DNA of 10,020 bases from Fidelibacterota bacterium (GTDB lineage: Bacteria > Fidelibacterota > UBA8477 > JABMPR01): positions 1 through 10,020 of the forward strand of contig JAUVKO010000059.1 of the NCBI GenBank assembly GCA_030596225.1, given 5' to 3'. Below are positions 6,338 to 10,020 of the stretch, in pieces. The notes beneath the pieces are model-generated. The model searched no databases. It was not told the origin of the DNA and worked only from the letters and a program-made list of their open reading frames with translations. Made by a program: the position numbers and the translations under genes. Position 1 is the stretch's first letter. Each line of letters starts with the position of its first letter.

Positions 6338-6579
6338 ACTTCCCGCCCCTCAGGATCACCCCACTCCATTTCTTCAGAGCGGTAATCAGGTGGCATTTCT
6401 GCGACCAGATTTTCAATCAAATATTTCCCGCGGATCTGATTCTTAATTTGAATAACAATTTTATCAGCTTCTGCATAAACATCCACCTCATCGCCAACAA
6501 TGATACTGGTTTCCTTAAGAATAGCTTTGGGAATCCGGATCCCCTGGCTATTCCCCCAATTTTGGACTTTTGTTAACAT
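6331..6579 (-). CDS. mazE: MazE-family AbrB-type antitoxin
   Basis: An 82-residue antitoxin. Residues 1-47 form a swapped-hairpin AbrB/MazE DNA-binding domain, with VQNWGNSQGIRIPKAILKE (5-23) as the family hallmark and VGDEVDVYAEADKIVIQI (28-45) as the second hairpin. The acidic C-terminal tail (EMPPDYRSEEMEWGDPEG, 61-78) is the part that in MazE proteins wraps and blocks the toxin. I start it at the ATG at 6579 because family members begin about there, and AGGTGA lies 11 bases upstream; a GTG at 6594 would add MKLRI. The stop overlaps the toxin start by 7 bases, so the two are translationally coupled. A palindromic operator candidate lies 33-51 bases upstream. Confidence 0.92.
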   Translation of the reverse strand: MLTKVQNWGNSQGIRIPKAILKETSIIVGDEVDVYAEADKIVIQIKNQIRGKYLIENLVAEMPPDYRSEEMEWGDPEGREVW

Positions 6580-6611
6580 GATTCGCAACTTCACCTATAA
6601 TTATCAATACT

Positions 6612-6630
6612 GTATATACATAGTATATAC
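6612..6630. promoter_or_regulatory. Candidate MazE/MazEF operator, paired GTATATAC boxes
   Basis: Two identical boxes GTATATAC (6612-6619 and 6623-6630), each its own reverse complement, are separated by ATA. They lie upstream of the antitoxin start, where MazE-type dimers are known to bind palindromes and repress their own promoter. A possible -10 on the minus strand, GATAAT, lies at 6600-6605, which would put the boxes across the -35 region. The operator role is inferred from position and symmetry. Confidence 0.5.
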
Positions 6631-6693
6631 TTCAATCTTGCTTAATACAATGCTTATATCAAGCCAAGAGATACTCGCCACTTCACTATTCGG

Positions 6694-6713
6694 AGACGTA
6701 GCACGCTACGTCT
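6694..6713. repeat. Perfect AGACGTAGC inverted repeat
   Basis: AGACGTAGC (6694-6702) and GCTACGTCT (6705-6713) are perfect 9-base arms around a 2-base centre. It lies between the divergently transcribed mazE and rpmB genes, where no transcript is expected to end, so it is not a terminator. Similar palindromes with GAGACGT cores occur as dispersed intergenic repeats in many bacteria. It could also be a regulator-binding site. Confidence 0.45.
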
Positions 6714-6780
6714 TTGCTGACTATAACTCCAATCAAATTCTGCATTTAATATTCTGACTCCTGATTCCTGCATTTATGCT

Positions 6781-6808
6781 TTGACACCCGTGTGTCCCCG
6801 TCTATATT
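6781..6808 (+). promoter_or_regulatory. Sigma-70-type promoter for rpmB
   Basis: TTGACA (6781-6786) and TATATT (6803-6808) are spaced by 16 bases, close to the housekeeping consensus. Transcription would start near 6815, giving a leader of about 20 bases that contains the GGGAG ribosome binding site at 6824-6828 before the rpmB ATG. Confidence 0.65.
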
Positions 6809-6835
6809 TGCGCGCTTTAGAATGGGAGTTTGAAA

Positions 6836-7027
6836 ATGGCAAAACGTTGTGACATATGTGGAAAAGGCCCGACAACTGGGAATAATGTGAGTCATTCACA
6901 CAAGAAATCTCGTCGTCGCTGGTTACCAAACCTACAGCATGTACGGGTACTTGTTGATGGTCAAGTAACACATCAGAAAGTTTGTACAAGCTGCATTAAA
7001 TCCGGAAAAGTCGTCAAAGTAGCTTGA
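6836..7027 (+). CDS. rpmB: 50S ribosomal protein L28
   Basis: A 63-residue protein of the large ribosomal subunit. It opens with MAKRCDICGKGPTTGNNVSH, continues with SHKKSRRRWLPNLQ (21-34) and ends with VCTSCIKSGKVVKVA, all typical of L28. Four cysteines in two CxxC pairs (C5/C8 and C50/C53) make this the zinc-binding form; many bacteria have a cysteine-free form induced under zinc limitation. I start it at the ATG at 6836, which has GGGAG 7 bases upstream and the universal MAKRC N-terminus; an in-frame TTG at 6830 is not needed. It has its own promoter and its own terminator, and no rpmG follows it, so it is probably monocistronic. Confidence 0.96.
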   Translation: MAKRCDICGKGPTTGNNVSHSHKKSRRRWLPNLQHVRVLVDGQVTHQKVCTSCIKSGKVVKVA

Positions 7028-7053
7028 TTTTTTTCGGATCTTCTGAATAATTT

Positions 7054-7082
7054 AAAAAGTCCCCTTTGCGGGACTTTTTTTT
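7054..7082 (+). terminator. Rho-independent terminator of rpmB
   Basis: AAAGTCCC (7056-7063) pairs with GGGACTTT (7070-7077) around a 6-base loop and runs into eight T residues (7075-7082). The A run at 7054-7058 could also let it act in reverse, but no leftward gene ends here. It lies 27 bases after the rpmB stop. Confidence 0.92.
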
Positions 7083-7116
7083 ATACCATAAAGTCATATC
7101 TCGCGTAGATTTTTCC

Positions 7117-8706
7117 ATGACTCAAAATTACGATTATATCATTGTCGGCTCGGGCTTCGGAGGATCAGTATCAGCACTCCGATTAGCTGAAAAGGGCTAC
7201 AAAGTTGCTGTGCTTGAAAAAGGTAAACGTTACCAGCCTAAGGACTACGCTAAGACCAACTGGAATTTCCGGAAATACTTCTGGCTGCCTCAGCTTAAAT
7301 TTTACGGTATTCAATGTATGACTCTATTGAAACATGTGTTTATTCTGCATGGTGCCGGTGTTGGTGGTGGAAGTTTAGTCTATGCCAATAATCTGCTAGT
7401 TCCGCCTGATGAAGTCTTTGAAAAGCCGGAATGGGGTCAGGGAGATTGGAAAAAGCTGCTAGCGCCCCATTATGTGACAGCCCAGAAAATGCTGGGTGCA
7501 ACACTCAGTCCCACCCTCTCACCCACTGATGAATTTCTAGCTGAAGTTGGTCTGGAACTCACCGGAAAGGATACTTTTCACATCAATGAGGTCGGAGTTT
7601 TTTACGAAGATTCCGGAGAACCTGTACCTGATCCATATTTTGACGGTAAGGGACCGGAACGTACAGGTTGCACCTTGTGCGGGGCTTGTATGGTTGGCTG
7701 TCGCGATGATGGGAAGAACACGCTGGATAAAAACTATCTCTACCTGGCAGAAAAGCTTGGTGTTGATATCATCCCCGAAACTGAGGTGACAAAGATCCTC
7801 AACCGTGGTAATGAATATCGTATTATCACCCGTCAAAGCACTGGCTTTCGACACCCTGTTAAAGTTTTTAAAACAAAAGGACTCATCCTCGCCGGTGGTG
7901 TCATGGGCACGATCAAATTACTGTTAAAGTCCAAGGAGAATGGCGACCTGCAATCCTTGTCTCCATGTTTAGGAGACTTGATCCGCACCAATTCCGAAGC
8001 ACTTCTCGGTGTAAAGACAAATCGAAGGGATGTAAACTATTCCAAAGAGATTGCCATAACTTCAGGAATCTATCCAGATCCAGACACTCATATTGAAGTG
8101 GTTCGCTATCCCAAAGGATCAGATGCCATGGCCGCGCTCACTACTCTGTTGGTGGGTGGAGGTGGTTGGCTCCCCCGTCCCCTGCGGTTTCTTCTGACTG
8201 CTATCCGGCATCCCTTAAAAGTACTGGAATCACTCAATCCTTTCCAATGGGCACACCGTACAGCTATTCTGTTGGTCATGCAGACTGTAGAAAATTATAT
8301 GAAATTTGATTATAAACGGCGTTGGTGGCGCCTAGGCGGACGCAGTATGAACTCCACCAAGGCTCCTGGTGTACCTATGGTCCCCGCTTACATCCCCATC
8401 GCTAATGAAGTTGCCCAACGAATGGCTGAGAAGATGGGGGGAAATGCCTATAGTATGCTTCCCGAGGTTCTTTTTGATGTATCATCAACAGCACATATCC
8501 TGGGTGGCTGTGCCATGGGAAGTTCGGAACAAGACAGCGTTTGTGACTTTGAAGGTAAGGTGCATGGCTATAATAATATGTATGTAGTTGATGGCTCAGT
8601 GATTCCGGCTAACCTGGGTGTAAATCCCAGCCTCACTATCACTGCCCTGGCAGAATACATCCTTTCAAATGTCCCGCAGCGTGAAGAGTCACCTTACTAT
8701 GATTGA
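7117..8706 (+). CDS. GMC-family (cholesterol-oxidase-like) FAD oxidoreductase
   Basis: A 529-residue flavoprotein. The FAD Rossmann motif GSGFGGSVSALRLAEKG is at 11-27, followed by VLEKG (32-36). HGAGVGGGSLVYANNL (78-93) is the second FAD contact. CTLCGACMVGCRDDGKNTLD (185-204) holds four cysteines (185, 188, 191, 195) in a CX2CX2CX3C pattern, followed by the family's KNTLDKNYL. The C-terminus has AHILGGCAMG (459-468) with probable catalytic His460, and VVDGSVIPANLGVNPSLTI (490-508) with Asn503. This is the bacterial cholesterol-oxidase-like branch, which oxidises alcohols of hydrophobic substrates; the substrate here is unknown. A hydrophobic segment near 351-389 could aid membrane contact. 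The ATG at 7117 puts the FAD motif at the usual place; an upstream TTG would lie inside the rpmB terminator. There is no clear Shine-Dalgarno. It overlaps the ATPase gene by 8 bases. Confidence 0.88.
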   Translation: MTQNYDYIIVGSGFGGSVSALRLAEKGYKVAVLEKGKRYQPKDYAKTNWNFRKYFWLPQLKFYGIQCMTLLKHVFILHGAGVGGGSLVYANNLLVPPDEVFEKPEWGQGDWKKLLAPHYVTAQKMLGATLSPTLSPTDEFLAEVGLELTGKDTFHINEVGVFYEDSGEPVPDPYFDGKGPERTGCTLCGACMVGCRDDGKNTLDKNYLYLAEKLGVDIIPETEVTKILNRGNEYRIITRQSTGFRHPVKVFKTKGLILAGGVMGTIKLLLKSKENGDLQSLSPCLGDLIRTNSEALLGVKTNRRDVNYSKEIAITSGIYPDPDTHIEVVRYPKGSDAMAALTTLLVGGGGWLPRPLRFLLTAIRHPLKVLESLNPFQWAHRTAILLVMQTVENYMKFDYKRRWWRLGGRSMNSTKAPGVPMVPAYIPIANEVAQRMAEKMGGNAYSMLPEVLFDVSSTAHILGGCAMGSSEQDSVCDFEGKVHGYNNMYVVDGSVIPANLGVNPSLTITALAEYILSNVPQREESPYYD

Positions 8707-9661
8707 TTCGTCTGAAGTAATCATATCAGTCGAAAAAGAACAGCAGCATAATCCGGTCCCAATGGCACTAAAGTGTCATGGTTTATCAAAACGCTTCAAG
8801 ACCATCCAGGCACTTGACAATGTGACTCTTAAGGTCCCAACCGGCAGTATCTATGGTTTTCTGGGGCCAAATGGCGCTGGGAAATCGACTCTGATCAGAA
8901 TTGTTGCAGGACTGATCCAGGCTGATTCAGGTCATTTTAACATCTTGGGTCGCTCTAGCCAGTCCGGTCACAAGGTGCGAACGGATATGAGCACACTGGT
9001 TGACCGTGCAGATTTTTATAAGAATTTAAGTGCTTTCCAAAATATGAAAATACTGGGACGTCTCACCGGTCATGAGCAGGATGACCATATCAATGGTTTA
9101 TTGGAGCTCTTAAGCCTTTATGAACGGCGTAAGGATAAAGTGAAGACTTTTTCTCAGGGCATGAAACAACGCCTGGGACTGGCCCAAGCCTTACTTCCTA
9201 ACCCAAGGCTCCTGGTTCTTGATGAACCCACCACCGGACTGGACCCTCAGGGCATGCACGAGATCCGTGATTTCATTCTGAAGATCGCTGAAGAACAAAA
9301 CGTCACCATTTTTCTCTCTTCCCATCTGCTCCACGAAGTAGAATTGATCTGCTCTGATATTGCTCTTATTTTTAACGGGAAAGTAGCAGCTCAAGGGGCC
9401 ATGAAAACGTTCTTCCAGGATATGGATGAGGTGACTGTTGAGCTGGAAGTTGAGAACTCAATCGCCACTCTCAAGTTTCTCGAGGATTCCACCCTGGTAA
9501 CTCATGTTAATCGACAAGCTAATGCAATCAGCATTGATATTCGCTATCGCAACATACCAGCGTTGATCCATAACATGTCTTCAAAGGGGATCAACATCTT
9601 CTCTTTCTCACAGCGCAATCGTCTAGAAAACTTTTTCCTATCGCTTATGGAGCAGAAATGA
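8699..9661 (+). CDS. ABC transporter ATP-binding protein
   Basis: A 320-residue ATPase that should power the ABC-2 permease encoded next. The ABC domain spans about 24-240: Walker A GPNGAGKST (56-64), signature FSQGMKQRLGLAQAL (151-165), Walker B LLVLDEP (171-177) with the following TTGLD D-loop, and His209 in SSHLL. The Q-loop position reads STLVDRADFY, with no Gln, as in several exporter ATPases of the CcmA/BcrA type that carry an acidic residue there. The last 80 residues form an extra C-terminal domain common in this type. I choose the ATG at 8699, which overlaps the flavoprotein stop by 8 bases and has GAAGAG about 10 bases upstream; ATGs at 8669 and 8762 are alternatives. It overlaps the permease start by 4 bases (ATGA), so the two are coupled. 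The cargo is unknown. Confidence 0.92.
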   Translation: MIDSSEVIISVEKEQQHNPVPMALKCHGLSKRFKTIQALDNVTLKVPTGSIYGFLGPNGAGKSTLIRIVAGLIQADSGHFNILGRSSQSGHKVRTDMSTLVDRADFYKNLSAFQNMKILGRLTGHEQDDHINGLLELLSLYERRKDKVKTFSQGMKQRLGLAQALLPNPRLLVLDEPTTGLDPQGMHEIRDFILKIAEEQNVTIFLSSHLLHEVELICSDIALIFNGKVAAQGAMKTFFQDMDEVTVELEVENSIATLKFLEDSTLVTHVNRQANAISIDIRYRNIPALIHNMSSKGINIFSFSQRNRLENFFLSLMEQK

Positions 9662-10020
9662 TACTCCTCAAGCTTACCCAGAATGAACTATATAAGATCT
9701 TTTCCCTGGTCCGATCATATATCGGACTTGTTCTTTTCACTGCCATTATACCGTTGATCCTCTGGGGATATGGTATGGGAACCTCTCATATTCAGGGCCA
9801 GATCGAAAATTCAGTTTCTGAAATGTTTTTCATCGAAGGTTCACCAACCAATGGTTTTACTGCGGCCTATTTTATTATGAATTTTTTCTGGGTCCATATT
9901 CCCTTTCTCATCGCACTAGTCGGCGGGGATATCTTTGCCGGGGAACAGGCTAACGGAACTTTCAGAATCTACGCTACCCGGCCTATTTCACGCTTAAGTA
10001 TCTTTATCTCAAAAACTGTT
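9658..10020 (+). CDS. ABC-2 type transporter permease, N-terminal part
   Basis: The first 121 codons of an inner-membrane permease, open to the window edge. It starts MILLKLTQNELYKIFS, a cytoplasmic amphipathic lead-in typical of ABC-2 permeases. A first membrane helix follows at about 20-38 (SYIGLVLFTAIIPLILWGY), then an external loop with GQIENSVSEMFFIEGSPTNG, and a second helix at about 67-91. The segment GDIFAGEQANGTFRIYATRP and then ISRLSIFISKTV (90-121) is the E-x-G-T...P-x-S-R...K motif that marks this family's cytoplasmic coupling region. The ATG overlaps the ATPase stop by 4 bases. Together they should form an exporter; the substrate cannot be told from this fragment. Confidence 0.9.
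   Translation, partial: MILLKLTQNELYKIFSLVRSYIGLVLFTAIIPLILWGYGMGTSHIQGQIENSVSEMFFIEGSPTNGFTAAYFIMNFFWVHIPFLIALVGGDIFAGEQANGTFRIYATRPISRLSIFISKTV

Noticed and set aside
6774..6989. Minus-strand open frame of 71 codons opposite rpmB
   Set aside because: rpmB is certain on the plus strand with promoter, ribosome binding site and terminator; the opposite frame has no features.
7066..7116. Longer N-terminus for the flavoprotein from a TTG at 7066
   Set aside because: The start would lie inside the rpmB terminator hairpin, and the extra 17 residues precede a normally placed FAD motif.

Overview
The window looks like bacterial chromosome from the FCB side of the tree, most plausibly a marine Candidatus Neomarinimicrobiota or a related phylum. 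The clearest clue is the secreted M1 peptidase, which ends in a type IX-style sorting tag with the 'NYPNPFNPMTTI' signature common in Neomarinimicrobiota, Calditrichota and Ignavibacteria. Weak or absent Shine-Dalgarno sites before several genes and the frequent dispersed palindromes fit this. The lineage is an inference from gene content, not a search result.

Layout. Everything from the left edge to about 6.58 kb is transcribed leftward. Read in the direction of transcription the order is: a mazEF-type toxin-antitoxin pair (6579-5993), a 371-bp non-coding stretch with two palindromic repeats, a secreted M1 metallopeptidase (5621-3642), dusB (3565-2513), a cyclic-2,3-diphosphoglycerate-synthetase-like P-loop GTPase (2371-1019), a 248-bp gap with a long imperfect palindrome, then a YciH/SUI1 protein and a small Cys-containing membrane protein (770-154). 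From 6.78 kb everything runs rightward: rpmB with its own promoter and terminator, then a GMC/cholesterol-oxidase-like flavoprotein, an ABC ATPase and the start of an ABC-2 permease. The last three overlap by 8 and 4 bases and look like one operon that continues past the window.

Genes working together. mazE and mazF overlap and share a palindromic operator candidate. The YciH and membrane-protein genes are 2 bases apart. The flavoprotein-ATPase-permease set suggests an oxidoreductase acting on a hydrophobic alcohol next to an exporter, though the overlap shows co-transcription and not shared function. dusB, rpmB and YciH are translation housekeeping genes.

The least ordinary content is intergenic. 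There are two copies of a palindromic element with TACCAATTG ends, a roughly 150-bp palindrome that can fold into two mutually exclusive hairpins, a GC-rich hairpin, and a perfect AGACGTAGC inverted repeat. Three of these palindromes lie just downstream of stop codons of leftward genes. I found no CRISPR array, rRNA, tRNA, transposase or prophage gene, and no clearly new multi-gene system.
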